Positions 1 to 8,339 are shown, counted from the stretch's first letter. The stretch is 64,000 nt of DNA from G963676795 sp963677215 (GCA_963677215.1 OY781919.1:2790001-2854000), one strand, 5' to 3'. The notes: generated by a model not told the origin, from the letters alone. Numbers and translations: made by a program.

Positions 1-231
1 GTTGAAGTCGAATTGATCCAGATCCTTGGCGACAGGGAACTTTGCCTGCACCATTCGATAGCGGATACTGCGCATCTTGCGTTCAGCCTGTTCCGCCTGA
101 AGCAGCTCCAGAAGGATTCTCTCTGGAATGCTCTTCTGCCGGGTGCCGTTGACCAGCACCTCATCAAGGACGCTGCGCATGCCGTGCAGTTTGAGCTCTT
201 TCAAGGACGTCAGCAGTTGGTCACGAAGCAC
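1..231 (-). CDS. istB: IS21 helper ATPase IstB, N-terminal 77 codons (partial)
   Basis: IstB is the AAA+ target-selection partner of the IS21 transposase. Only the N-terminal region is present, and the frame stays open to base 1. The proposed start is GTG at 231-229, because AGGAGG sits five bases upstream. It overlaps the istA stop by 11 bases, implying translational coupling. The residues show the IstB N-terminal pattern (LKELKLHGM, then a Leu/Glu-rich helix and a basic stretch RKMRSIRYRM). The Walker motifs lie beyond the window, so intactness cannot be judged. Confidence 0.8.
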   Translation of the reverse strand, partial: MLRDQLLTSLKELKLHGMRSVLDEVLVNGTRQKSIPERILLELLQAEQAERKMRSIRYRMVQAKFPVAKDLDQFDFN

Positions 232-1738
232 GGCGACCTCCTGAGAGAAGGCGGTTGTAGCGTTCGCAGTCAGCGGTCGGGGACAGGTTCAATTGCGGCA
301 GATGAGCCGGCGCCAGGCTACTTGTCTCAGTCTGCGGGTCCTCTACTCGTGACAGGATATTCAGCACCAGGTCACGGCTAATGGTTCTGGCCAGCAGAGC
401 TTCCTTGCAGGCTTGCTCGACGGCATTAATCCCATAACGCGGGATAGCCGCAAGGATGCCGACGAATTGCCGGTCTCCATCATCGATGCGTCCCAGGCGT
501 TCCTGTGCCTTCTGCAGGGATTGCGGCAGGTCCCAGTTGCGAAACGGTGCTCCGTTGCGCAGCGCACCCGGCTTCTGCTTGAGGATATCGAGATAGTGCC
601 AGGGGATGTAGATTGTCTTATCACGGCCGTACTGTCTGCTATGCAGGCCGATCAGCTTTCCGTCGTAAAGGAATGAGATTCGGTCGACATAGGCGCGCAC
701 TGTAACGATCTTGCCGACGTAGAAGGCTTCAACGCTGTAGCGGTTGCGGTCGAAGGTGACCAGTGAGGTCGGTGCAACTCTGGCCGTGCTCTCCCGATGA
801 GCATCGAAGGAGACCGGAGTATGAACCAGCGATTCGCGTTCCTGCTCGGCGACCTCGGCCACTGTCCGTTCCGGATCATCGGGATGTCTTGTCGTCGCCG
901 CCAACATCCTGCACTCATCCCGTAGCCACTGGTTCAATTCCTCCAGATCGGCAAACTTGCGCCGCTTGCCGAACAGGCGCTGACGGACAACTCCGACCTG
1001 TCGTTCAACCTGTCCCTTCTCCCAGCCTGCGGCGGGCGTGCAAGCGACCGGCTCGAACAGGTAGTGGGATGCCAGAGTCTGAAAACGGCGATTGAAGATC
1101 CGATTTTTGCCGACCAGCACTTTGCTGACCACCGTCTTCAGATTGTCGTAGATTCCCTTGCGGCAGACGCCGCCATAGAACGAGAACGCCTGGACATGGG
1201 CATCAAGAATCATCTCCAGGGTCTCGCGCATATAGGCCACGCAAAAGGGCGCACGGCTATGGCAAAGACGGAAGTGGGCCACCTTGATCTTGACGTTCGC
1301 TCCTCCCAGCTCGATCTGCTCATAGCCCCAGTCGAACTGAAACGCTTCGCCCGGAGCAAAAGCCAGTGGAATGTAGGCTTTAGCCTGAGAGCCCTCATCG
1401 CGCCAAGACTTGACGAATCGCCGCACCGTGTCATATCCGCCCTCAAAGCCAGCGTGCTGCAACATCTCGAACAGCAGCAAAGCCGTACGTCGCTGCTTCG
1501 TCGGCTTCTCCTGATCCTCTTTCAGGGCGGCGATCAGCTGATCTTTAAACGGCTCCAGCTTCGGGCGCGGCTGGGTTTTGCGTTCGTAGTACTGCTCTGT
1601 CTTCTCGGAACGGATGATCTTACGAACGGTATTGCGGGACAGGTTCATCTCCCGGGCGATCTGCCTTAACGGCTTCTTGTCCCGGTGGTAGGCACGTCGG
1701 ATTTTAGCAATGGTTTCCACGGTCAGCATCTCCTGCAA
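221..1738 (-). CDS. istA: IS21-family transposase IstA
   Basis: The 505-residue protein matches the usual IstA size. An N-terminal helix-turn-helix (about residues 20-42, RQIAREMNLSRNTVRKI) binds the terminal repeats. An rve-type catalytic core follows with the acidic triad D136 (FQFDW), D198 (IYDNL) and E245 (GQVERQ), and a C-terminal beta-barrel follows that. The start is a TTG at 1738, preceded by AGAGGAG; an ATG nine bases further in has no room for its own Shine-Dalgarno site. No frameshift or stop is seen, so the transposase is probably functional if the unseen end is intact. Confidence 0.93.
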   Translation of the reverse strand: MQEMLTVETIAKIRRAYHRDKKPLRQIAREMNLSRNTVRKIIRSEKTEQYYERKTQPRPKLEPFKDQLIAALKEDQEKPTKQRRTALLLFEMLQHAGFEGGYDTVRRFVKSWRDEGSQAKAYIPLAFAPGEAFQFDWGYEQIELGGANVKIKVAHFRLCHSRAPFCVAYMRETLEMILDAHVQAFSFYGGVCRKGIYDNLKTVVSKVLVGKNRIFNRRFQTLASHYLFEPVACTPAAGWEKGQVERQVGVVRQRLFGKRRKFADLEELNQWLRDECRMLAATTRHPDDPERTVAEVAEQERESLVHTPVSFDAHRESTARVAPTSLVTFDRNRYSVEAFYVGKIVTVRAYVDRISFLYDGKLIGLHSRQYGRDKTIYIPWHYLDILKQKPGALRNGAPFRNWDLPQSLQKAQERLGRIDDGDRQFVGILAAIPRYGINAVEQACKEALLARTISRDLVLNILSRVEDPQTETSSLAPAHLPQLNLSPTADCERYNRLLSGGRRAS

Positions 1739-1747
1739 AAAGCTCCT

Positions 1748-1767
1748 CTCTCTGAAATTTCAGAGAG
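1748..1767. repeat. Perfect 20-bp palindrome just upstream of istA
   Basis: CTCTCTGAAATTTCAGAGAG is a perfect inverted repeat with no spacer. It lies ten bases before the istA start and inside the IS, so it falls in the istA leader or promoter. It could form a hairpin that limits read-through into istA, or an autoregulatory binding site. The function is inferred from position only. Confidence 0.5.
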
Positions 1768-1786
1768 CTTGGAGGACAATGCTGAG

Positions 1787-1834
1787 GTGGGTCAATTTTG
1801 GACGCCGATTATCCCCGTAAGTGGGTCATTTTTG
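1787..1834. repeat. IS21 terminal direct repeats (transposase binding sites)
   Basis: Two copies of GTGGGTCA(A/T)TTTTG begin at 1787 and 1821, 34 bp apart, and differ at one position. Repeated internal copies of the tip sequence are a hallmark of IS21 ends and are bound by IstA. Confidence 0.75.
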
Positions 1835-1930
1835 CATGCTGATCAACATCTTATTAAGGAAAGTTGGATAAAAGTCGTTCTTTTCGTTAATTTTCCATTC
1901 GTATTGATCATCCGTTTTCTCTTCTCTTCG

Positions 1931-1958
1931 TTGTAATTTAAGTGTGTTGTGATATATT
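1931..1958 (+). promoter_or_regulatory. Candidate sigma-70 promoter for the HhH-protein gene
   Basis: TTGTAA (1931) and TATATT (1953) are separated by 16 bp in AT-rich DNA, 55 bp upstream of the start codon. The match is reasonable but not perfect. It lies about 80 bp beyond the IS21 end, so the IS may have displaced any more distal control elements. Confidence 0.5.
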
Positions 1959-2012
1959 CATTAGATCTCTGGGGGGGCTCGGTACGATATCTAATATCGA
2001 AGGGAGAATCAA

Positions 2013-2300
2013 ATGAAAACGTTGAAAAAGGTCGTGTTGTATTCTGTTCTGCTGTTGACTGTCATGTTTGTTCCTGTCTATGGTTTTGCTGCAGGTAAAA
2101 TCAATCTGAATACTGCCGGTGTCGCTGAGTTGACCCAGTTAAGTGGTATCGGAGAAAAAACGGCTCAGAAAATTGTCGAGTATCGTACGCAGCATAAATT
2201 TAAATCGGTTGATGAGTTGTCCAACGTCAAGGGGATCGGAGAGAAGTCGCTGGCCAAGTTGAGGGATCAGGTGACTGTCGAGGATGTGAAGAAAAAGTAA
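2013..2300 (+). CDS. Secreted ComEA-like helix-hairpin-helix DNA-binding protein
   Basis: The 95-residue protein has a Sec signal peptide (about residues 1-26, KK then a hydrophobic core ending in GFAA). The mature part is about 65 residues with the tandem HhH signature of ComEA (INLNTAGVAELTQLSGIGEK, then VKGIGEKSLAKL). ComEA proteins bind double-stranded DNA non-specifically in the periplasm during DNA uptake, but stand-alone copies like this are common in Geobacter-type genomes without a proven role. The start has an AGGGAG site seven bases upstream. The gene is monocistronic, with a strong terminator after it. Confidence 0.88.
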   Translation: MKTLKKVVLYSVLLLTVMFVPVYGFAAGKINLNTAGVAELTQLSGIGEKTAQKIVEYRTQHKFKSVDELSNVKGIGEKSLAKLRDQVTVEDVKKK

Positions 2301-2333
2301 CTAGTTATTTTTTTGCCCCCTTGGTAGATTGAG

Positions 2334-2370
2334 CGGGAGAGTGGGTTGATTGCCTGCTCTCCCGTTTTTT
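2334..2370 (+). terminator. Rho-independent terminator after the HhH gene
   Basis: An 8-bp perfect stem, CGGGAGAG (2334) with CTCTCCCG (2357), is followed by six T. Confidence 0.85.
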
Positions 2371-2695
2371 ATCTCAAACGAGCGGAAATAGAGCTGTGAA
2401 ATGCGTTTTAGTCGCTGATACGATCTGATCAAATCGGATGGAAGTCAGAGGCAAAACCTTTCCAATAGTCTTGATCAGGCTCAATCAAGAACTTCTTTTT
2501 GATTATAATCGTAGCGGTGTGGGGTTGGGGCTGTGAAGGATTTACTATCAGAACTGATCAGCCCTTATTCGCTACAGAGAAAAGGTCTTGCGTTTTGAAG
2601 TCAAATGCGTAACCACTTGGTACGTGTAAAATGGGTAATATAGAAAAAGTGAGCACAGAGTGAATGTTTGTCACATTATCCGTAGCGAGGAATAA
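2371..2695. other. Intergenic region, probably the epimerase promoter region
   Basis: About 325 bp hold no convincing gene. The only promoter-like signal is a TATAAT at 2504-2509 in AT-rich DNA, without a good -35 at standard spacing (TTGATC at 2471 is too far away). A GAGGAA site (2687) lies just before the epimerase ATG. I see no riboswitch or small-RNA signature. Confidence 0.4.
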
Positions 2696-3706
2696 ATGAA
2701 AATATTGGTCACCGGTGCCGCAGGTTTTATCGGCTTTCATCTGTCGAAATATCTTTTGCAGCGTGGCGATGAAGTCGTTGGCTTTGACAACCTCAATGAC
2801 TATTACGATGTAACATTGAAGCATGCGCGATTGCAGCAGTTGGAAGATAAAAGCGGCTTTTGCTTTGTCAAAGGCGACCTTGCGGATAGGAATGGGATCG
2901 CATCGCTGTTTGCAGATGAAAAGTTTGACCGGGTCGTCAATCTGGCGGCACAGGCCGGGGTGCGCTATTCACTGATCAATCCTTACGCTTATATCGACAG
3001 CAATATTCAAGGATTTATCAATATCCTCGAGGGGTGTCGGCATAATGGCGTTGAGCATCTGGTTTACGCTTCGTCGTCGTCTGTCTATGGCGCTAATACC
3101 GCGATGCCGTTTTCGGTTCATGACAATGTTGATCATCCCGTATCTCTCTATGCAGCGAGCAAGAAGTCGAATGAACTGATGGCGCATACCTACAGCCATC
3201 TCTATGGACTGCCGACGACCGGCCTGCGCTTTTTTACCGTCTATGGCCCTTGGGGCCGTCCGGATATGGCGATGTTTCTTTTTACCAAGGCGATTCTGGC
3301 AGGCGAGCCGATTGATGTTTTCAACTACGGCAAAATGAAGCGTGATTTTACCTATATTGATGATATAGTCGAAGGCGTTGTACGGACACTGGATCATGTC
3401 GCTCCTTCTAATCCGGCATGGTCGGGTGACAAACCTGATCCCGGCACTAGTGCAGCACCTTATCGGCTGTATAATATCGGCAATAACAACCCTGTTGAGC
3501 TGATGCATCTTATCGAGGTCATTGAGGATAAACTGGGCATCAAGGCGGATAAGAATATGCTGCCTATTCAGCTTGGCGATGTTCCGGCAACCTATGCGAA
3601 TGTCGATGCGTTGATCGAGGATGTCGGCTTCAGGCCAGAGACGACGGTGGAGCAGGGGGTAGATCAATTTATCAAGTGGTATAAGACCTATTACGGGATC
3701 GATTAA
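2696..3706 (+). CDS. NAD-dependent UDP-sugar epimerase, UDP-glucuronate 4-epimerase type
   Basis: This is an extended short-chain dehydrogenase/reductase of 336 residues. The Rossmann glycine motif GAAGFIG is at residues 7-13, the catalytic Tyr152-xxx-Lys156 is in YAASK, and the serine cluster ASSSSVYG is at 126-132. Residues such as NDYYD near position 35, GVRYSLINP near 88 and RPDMAMF are typical of UDP-glucuronate/UDP-galacturonate 4-epimerases (LpsL/CapI/WbpP-like) rather than GalE. The likely role is supply of UDP-galacturonate for lipopolysaccharide or capsule. No other polysaccharide gene is adjacent, and the exact substrate is inferred. Confidence 0.85.
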   Translation: MKILVTGAAGFIGFHLSKYLLQRGDEVVGFDNLNDYYDVTLKHARLQQLEDKSGFCFVKGDLADRNGIASLFADEKFDRVVNLAAQAGVRYSLINPYAYIDSNIQGFINILEGCRHNGVEHLVYASSSSVYGANTAMPFSVHDNVDHPVSLYAASKKSNELMAHTYSHLYGLPTTGLRFFTVYGPWGRPDMAMFLFTKAILAGEPIDVFNYGKMKRDFTYIDDIVEGVVRTLDHVAPSNPAWSGDKPDPGTSAAPYRLYNIGNNNPVELMHLIEVIEDKLGIKADKNMLPIQLGDVPATYANVDALIEDVGFRPETTVEQGVDQFIKWYKTYYGID

Positions 3707-3726
3707 GCTAAAGGAAGAACTGCATC

Positions 3727-4602
3727 ATGATTAAAAGTATGACCGGTTACGGACGTGGGCAGGCTGCGGCAGAGGGCCTGTCTTTTTCTGTCGAAATCAA
3801 GACCGTGAATCATCGCTATGGCGATGTTACGGTCAAGTCGCCAAGGCTGCTGGTGGCTTATGAGAATGACATTAAGAAACGTGTTGCTGCTGCTCTCAAG
3901 CGAGGCAAGATCGATATCTTCATCAGCCAGGATAATGGCTCACAGCTGGTAGCCAAGCCCAGTGTTGATGAAAAAATGGTTTCTGCCTATCTGGAGGTAT
4001 TTGAAAACCTTAAAGCGATCAGTGGTCTGGCTGGAGACCTGAGCCTTGAGTTCCTGGCCTCGCAGAGGGATGTTCTGGTTGTTAAGGAGGCGGAGTTTTC
4101 TGCTGAAGACCTGGTTGGCTGCCTGATGAACGCTCTGGACCGTGCGCTGGAAGCTGTTCTGGAGATGCGTGTCAAGGAAGGAGCGGCGACAGCTCAGGAT
4201 ATTGAAGCGCGTCTCGATGTCCTGGTTGAGCTACTGGGAGGTGTCCGTGAACGGGCCCCGGAAGTGCCAAAGGAGTGGCAGTTGAAACTGCAAGAGCGCC
4301 TGAATCGCCTCTATGACAATGGCGGCGATCCGCAGCGAATTGCCCAGGAAGTTGCTATCTTTGCCGATCGCTGTGATATCAGCGAGGAGCTGACTCGCTT
4401 TGACAGCCATCTGAAACAGTTTCGGGAGCTGATGTTGCAGGAAGAGCCAGTCGGTCGCCAGCTCGATTTTCTGGTTCAGGAATTGAACCGTGAGGCCAAT
4501 ACTATGGGCTCAAAATCGAATGACGCAGCTTTGACCAGGCAGGTTGTGACGCTCAAATCCGAGTTGGAAAAAATCAGGGAACAGGTACAGAACATTGAGT
4601 AA
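3727..4602 (+). CDS. yicC: YicC/YloC-family endoribonuclease
   Basis: A 291-residue protein beginning MIKSMTGYGRG, the conserved YicC N-terminus, and ending in the family C-terminal block (EEPVGRQLDFLVQELNREAN, then KSELEKIREQVQNIE). YicC proteins are metal-dependent endoribonucleases implicated in RNA decay and stationary-phase fitness. The gene has a GGAAGA site before its ATG and overlaps the next gene (gmk) by 8 bp. In many relatives a small DUF370 gene sits between yicC and gmk; here it is absent. Confidence 0.92.
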   Translation: MIKSMTGYGRGQAAAEGLSFSVEIKTVNHRYGDVTVKSPRLLVAYENDIKKRVAAALKRGKIDIFISQDNGSQLVAKPSVDEKMVSAYLEVFENLKAISGLAGDLSLEFLASQRDVLVVKEAEFSAEDLVGCLMNALDRALEAVLEMRVKEGAATAQDIEARLDVLVELLGGVRERAPEVPKEWQLKLQERLNRLYDNGGDPQRIAQEVAIFADRCDISEELTRFDSHLKQFRELMLQEEPVGRQLDFLVQELNREANTMGSKSNDAALTRQVVTLKSELEKIREQVQNIE

Positions 4603-5218
4603 GTCGGGTCAGAGAGACGGAGTGATTTTCGTTGTTTCCGCCCCTTCCGGAGCAGGTAAGACGTCTCTGTGTCGGGAACTGATAGCCAAGGTTGATAATC
4701 TGAAGCAGTCGGTCTCCTATGCGACTCGATCGATCCGGGACGGTGAAACCGATGGGATCGACTACCATTTTGTTGCTCAGCAGACCTTTCGTGAGATGGT
4801 TCTGTGTAGTCAGTTTGCCGAATGGGCCGAAGTGCACGGCAATCTTTACGGGACTGCGTTATCGACTCTGGAGGACGCCGAAGCCACTGGCGTCGATCTG
4901 CTGCTCGACATTGACTGTCAGGGGGCGGCCCAGCTGAAGAGAAATTATCAGAAAGCCGTCTTTATATTTATTCTGCCTCCAGATTATGCTACTTTAAGAA
5001 AACGGCTCTATGGGCGTGGTACTGACAGCGAAGAGGTCATTGTCCGCCGACTGGACAATGCCAGGGGTGAGATCGAGGAGGCCTCCTGGTATGATTATCT
5101 GATCATCAACGATGATTTTCAGGTTGCTTTGGAAGAGATAAAATCTATTATTGTCGCGGAGCGTTGTCGTACCTCACGTTCCCGCAGGATTTTGCAGAAT
5201 TTTACAGAAGGAGAATAG
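4595..5218 (+). CDS. gmk: Guanylate kinase
   Basis: Phosphorylates GMP to GDP with ATP in purine nucleotide synthesis. The 207-residue protein has the P-loop SAPSGAGKT near residues 15-23, followed by the GMP-binding segment (YATRSIRDGETDGIDYHF) and the lid region. The proposed start is a TTG overlapping the yicC stop codon; a GTG nine codons later would leave too short an N-terminus. It is in one operon with yicC, rpoZ (3 bp downstream) and probably rel, which places GTP supply beside ppGpp metabolism. Confidence 0.95.
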   Translation: MSKSGQRDGVIFVVSAPSGAGKTSLCRELIAKVDNLKQSVSYATRSIRDGETDGIDYHFVAQQTFREMVLCSQFAEWAEVHGNLYGTALSTLEDAEATGVDLLLDIDCQGAAQLKRNYQKAVFIFILPPDYATLRKRLYGRGTDSEEVIVRRLDNARGEIEEASWYDYLIINDDFQVALEEIKSIIVAERCRTSRSRRILQNFTEGE

Positions 5219-5221
5219 TGT

Positions 5222-5428
5222 ATGGCTCGTGTTACAGTTGAAGATTGTCTGGAAGTTATTCCCAATCGTTTTCTGCTGGCGATGGTCGCCGCAAAACGTT
5301 CCAAGCAGCTCTATAAGGGCGCTGAACCGCTGATCGATAATAAGGCCGGAAACAAGAAGGTTGTTGTCGCCCTGCGTGAAATTGCAGCGGACAAGGTCGG
5401 CTTTGAAATCCCGCAACGCCGCCGTTAA
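5222..5428 (+). CDS. rpoZ: RNA polymerase omega subunit
   Basis: A 68-residue protein starting MARVTVEDCLEVIPNRFLL, the conserved omega N-terminus. Omega stabilises the beta-prime subunit during RNA polymerase assembly. In several proteobacteria it forms part of a ppGpp-binding site, consistent with its position directly before rel. GAAGGAGA ends seven bases before the ATG. An 82-bp gap with a GCAGTCGGCAGC / GCTGACTGCGGT near-palindrome (around 5450-5480) separates it from rel. Confidence 0.94.
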   Translation: MARVTVEDCLEVIPNRFLLAMVAAKRSKQLYKGAEPLIDNKAGNKKVVVALREIAADKVGFEIPQRRR

Positions 5429-5510
5429 GTTTTTCATCTCCAATATTCCGCAGTCGGCAGCTTGTTTTGCTGACTGCGGTAATTGATCCCGGGAGCGTAC
5501 CCGGCCCATC

Positions 5511-7658
5511 ATGATGACAGTCAATTCGATTCACGATGAGATAGGTTCTCAACTCACTGCTCATGAGAGCGACCTGTTGCGTAAGGCTGAAGAACTCTGT
5601 ACTGAGTATCTTTCTTGGTCTTCTGAGGCCGGCAGATCGCGTATCGCTCATGCCCTTGAAGTTGCGTCGATTCTGGCGCGCCTGAAAGTCGATACCTCAA
5701 CAATCATTGTCGGGCTTTTGCACGAAGCGATAGGTTTCGGTATGCCAGCTGAGCAGATCTCTGCTGAGTTTGGCGCCGATGTGCTGCACCTGATCGAGAC
5801 GGGGAACAAGATCCGTAGTATTCCTTATCGTCAGAGCAATCGCCAGCAGGTCGAAAGCTTCCGCAAGATGTTTGTCGCCATGGCGCGTGATCTGCGCGTC
5901 ATTCTTGTCCACCTTGCGGATCGCTTAAGTGAAATGCGGGCTATTGTGACTCTTGATGAAGAGAAGAGGGGTCCATTTTCCAGGGAAACCCTGGAGATCT
6001 ATGCGCCGCTGGCAAATCGTCTCGGTTTGAGCTGGCTGAAGAGCGAGCTTGAAGATCTTTCCCTGGAGGTCCTGGAGCCGGAGAAGTACGCGGAGCTTGC
6101 TGGGCGCATCACGGCCAGGCGCGAAGAGCGCAGCGAGTATGTCGGTAAGGTTATTCAGCAGATTCAGGAGCTGTTGTCGGAAAATCAGCTTCAGGGTGAT
6201 GTGACGGGCCGTTACAAGCACTTTTACTCGGTCTTTCGCAAGATGGAGCGAACCGGATCTAGCCTTGATGAAATTTATGACCTCATGGCGTTTCGGGTCC
6301 TGGTTGATTCGGTGCGTGAGTGCTACGAGGTGCTTGGTCTCGTGCATGCCAGATGGAAACCGATCCCGGGACGCTTCAAGGACTACATCGCCATGCCCAA
6401 GGCGAATATGTACCAGTCGCTGCATACGACTGTCATTGGACCCTTTGGCGAGCCGATAGAGGTTCAGATCCGGACCTTTGAGATGCATAGGATCGCCGAA
6501 GAGGGGGTTGCCGCTCACTGGAAATACAAGGAGGGGGGACCTGTTACGGTCAGTGGCAGGGACGATCAGCGCTTCAATTGGCTACGTCAGGTCATGGAGT
6601 GGCAGCAGGATGTCAGTTCCGGGGGCAACGATATGTCCTCGACCATCGACCTGTTTCCCGAAGAGGTCTACGTCTTTACCCCCGGTGGTGATGTCAAGGA
6701 ACTGCCGAGCGGCTCGTCACCCGTCGACTTTGCCTACGCGATTCATACCGAGCTGGGGCGGCAGTGTGTCGGTGCGCGGATCAATGGTAAGCTCTGCCCG
6801 CTCAGGACGGAACTGAAGAACGGCGACATCGTCGAGGTTCTGACCTCGGCATCTCAGAAACCGAGCAAGGACTGGCTGTCTTTTGTCAAGACGTCCAAGG
6901 CACGTAACAAGATTCGCCAGCTCATCAAGGCAGAACAGCGCGAGAAGAGTATTGAGATTGGCCGGGAACTGGTCGAAAAAGAATTGCGCAAGCATCAGTA
7001 TGGTTTGAAGCGAGCCATGGCTCTGGCCTCGTTTGATCAGGCTGTTTCTGAACTTGGATTCGTTCAGGGGGAAGACCTTTTTGCCGCAGTCGGCTACGGA
7101 AAGCTTTCGGCCGGGCAGATTGTTTCTCATGTGCTTCCACGTGAAGAGATGAAGGTGCAGTCGGCTAAAAGCGGCACCTTTGGAAAGGTGCTCGAGAAGT
7201 TCGGGCGCAAGAAGAGTCAGAGCGCCATTCTGATCGGCGGCATCGACAATGTCATGGTTCGTTTCGCCAATTGCTGTAATCCTCTGCCTGGTGAGCCTGT
7301 CACTGGTTTTATCACCCGCGGACGAGGGCTGACGGTGCATGCGGTAAACTGTCCTCAGGTGTTGGCCAGCGATCCTGACCGACGTGTCGATGTCTCCTGG
7401 GATATGCAGAAAAAAACCTCAAGGCCGGTTAAGATTCAGGTTGTCTGCGCGGATCAGAAGGGAATGCTGGTCGGTATCTCGGGGGCGATCAGTAATGCCG
7501 ATGCCAATATCGCCAGCGCCACGGTCCATTCAAGTGGAGACAAGAAGGGGACAAACCTGTTTGAGGTGGATGTTGAGAACCTCGAGCATCTGAACAGGGT
7601 CATACGGGAAATCAAGAAAGTTAAAGGGGTCATCCGGGTCGACCGGGTGCGTAATTAG
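5511..7658 (+). CDS. RelA/SpoT-family (p)ppGpp synthetase with degenerate hydrolase domain
   Basis: The 715 residues have the full long-RSH architecture: HD hydrolase region (about 30-190), synthetase (about 240-360), TGS (about 395-455), the conserved Cys region (VRFANCCNPLPGE) and C-terminal ACT. The synthetase looks intact: GRYKHFYSVFRKM, the RFKD motif at 288-291 and YQSLHTTV. RFKD is the form found in bifunctional Rel enzymes; E. coli RelA has EFDD. The hydrolase site is altered: H47 and D137 remain, but the metal-binding H-D pair is H71-E72, and the catalytic E-D of HDxxEDT is G75-F76. I infer synthetase-only activity. The position after rpoZ is conserved in relatives, where this gene is bifunctional. 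Confidence 0.92.
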   Translation: MMTVNSIHDEIGSQLTAHESDLLRKAEELCTEYLSWSSEAGRSRIAHALEVASILARLKVDTSTIIVGLLHEAIGFGMPAEQISAEFGADVLHLIETGNKIRSIPYRQSNRQQVESFRKMFVAMARDLRVILVHLADRLSEMRAIVTLDEEKRGPFSRETLEIYAPLANRLGLSWLKSELEDLSLEVLEPEKYAELAGRITARREERSEYVGKVIQQIQELLSENQLQGDVTGRYKHFYSVFRKMERTGSSLDEIYDLMAFRVLVDSVRECYEVLGLVHARWKPIPGRFKDYIAMPKANMYQSLHTTVIGPFGEPIEVQIRTFEMHRIAEEGVAAHWKYKEGGPVTVSGRDDQRFNWLRQVMEWQQDVSSGGNDMSSTIDLFPEEVYVFTPGGDVKELPSGSSPVDFAYAIHTELGRQCVGARINGKLCPLRTELKNGDIVEVLTSASQKPSKDWLSFVKTSKARNKIRQLIKAEQREKSIEIGRELVEKELRKHQYGLKRAMALASFDQAVSELGFVQGEDLFAAVGYGKLSAGQIVSHVLPREEMKVQSAKSGTFGKVLEKFGRKKSQSAILIGGIDNVMVRFANCCNPLPGEPVTGFITRGRGLTVHAVNCPQVLASDPDRRVDVSWDMQKKTSRPVKIQVVCADQKGMLVGISGAISNADANIASATVHSSGDKKGTNLFEVDVENLEHLNRVIREIKKVKGVIRVDRVRN

Positions 7659-7855
7659 TTTTTATCCGAAAGCGACCCTTTTCCGCCGTGGTGGTGTCAA
7701 TCTGTGGGCTTATTTGTGCGGCGTAAAGTACTGCGCCTCCGCATACTCTCTTGATTTCCTTGCCACCGCGAAAAAATTCTCGTTTTCGATCTGAAAACCT
7801 ACACGTTGTCCTCCGGAGTTTCCGCATGGCAGCTAATTGAGTGAGAGGATGAACT

Positions 7856-8239
7856 ATGGCGATCTATGAAATTGCGACGGAAGCGGCACCTGCGGCGATT
7901 GGTCCCTACTCTCAGGCGGTGAGGGCGGGTGATTACCTGTTCTGTTCCGGGCAGATACCGCTCGACCCAAAGACCGGGGAGTTGGCGGCTGGAGGGATCG
8001 GCGAGCAGACCAGACAGGTGCTGATGAACCTTCAGGCGGTTCTTGCGGCTGCGGGCAAGGATTTTTCGGCGGTTGCCAAAACTACAATATTTCTTGCCGA
8101 TCTTGCCCACTTCAATGTGGTCAATGCCATCTATGCCGAGTATTTCAGGAAACCCGCTCCGGCACGCGCGACGGTACAGGTTGCGGCCCTGCCCAAAGGG
8201 GCGTTGGTTGAGATTGAGCTGATTGCTTATCTTGGGTAG
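7856..8239 (+). CDS. ridA: RidA-family enamine/imine deaminase
   Basis: A 127-residue member of the Rid (YjgF/YER057c/UK114) family, the usual length. It carries IGPYSQAVRAGDYLFCSGQIPLDP and the active-site Arg in KPAPARATVQVAALP. RidA hydrolyses reactive enamines and imines made by PLP enzymes, protecting branched-chain amino-acid and other pathways. GAGAGGATGAACT precedes the ATG. It lies 197 bp after rel; that gap shows no clear terminator. Its own terminator (9479-9512) is now separated from it by an IS3 insertion. Confidence 0.94.
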   Translation: MAIYEIATEAAPAAIGPYSQAVRAGDYLFCSGQIPLDPKTGELAAGGIGEQTRQVLMNLQAVLAAAGKDFSAVAKTTIFLADLAHFNVVNAIYAEYFRKPAPARATVQVAALPKGALVEIELIAYLG

Positions 8240-8257
8240 TTTTGGTGCTGCGTGATA

Positions 8258-8261
8258 TCGG
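8258..8261. repeat. Target-site duplication TCGG, left copy
   Basis: TCGG directly precedes the left inverted repeat and is repeated at 9469-9472 directly after the right one. This fixes the IS borders. Confidence 0.85.
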
Positions 8262-8339
8262 TGTAACCATCCCTTAAAATAGGGCCAGCAATTTTTAGAG
8301 TTTTCCCGCATACTCGATCAGTCAAGGGAGGGCACACCA

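Larger units (their letters stand above)
1..1848 (-). mobile_element. IS21-family insertion sequence, truncated by the window edge
   Basis: The element carries istA followed by an overlapping istB on the minus strand, the standard IS21 order. Its istA-proximal end lies to the right. There the 14-mers GTGGGTCAATTTTG (1787) and GTGGGTCATTTTTG (1821) form the multiple terminal repeats typical of IS21 elements, and the likely tip is the CA at 1847-1848. The other end, and any target duplication, lie outside the window. The right tip is inferred from the TG...CA rule and from the repeats, so it could be off by a few bases. Confidence 0.85.

Noticed and set aside
13..1669. Several long plus-strand ORFs opposite istA
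   Set aside because: They are antisense shadows of the istA/istB frames; none has a ribosome-binding site or family-like sequence.
2969..3667. 232-residue minus ORF opposite the epimerase gene
   Set aside because: Antisense to a clear epimerase; His/Arg/Ile-rich shadow composition and no start signal.
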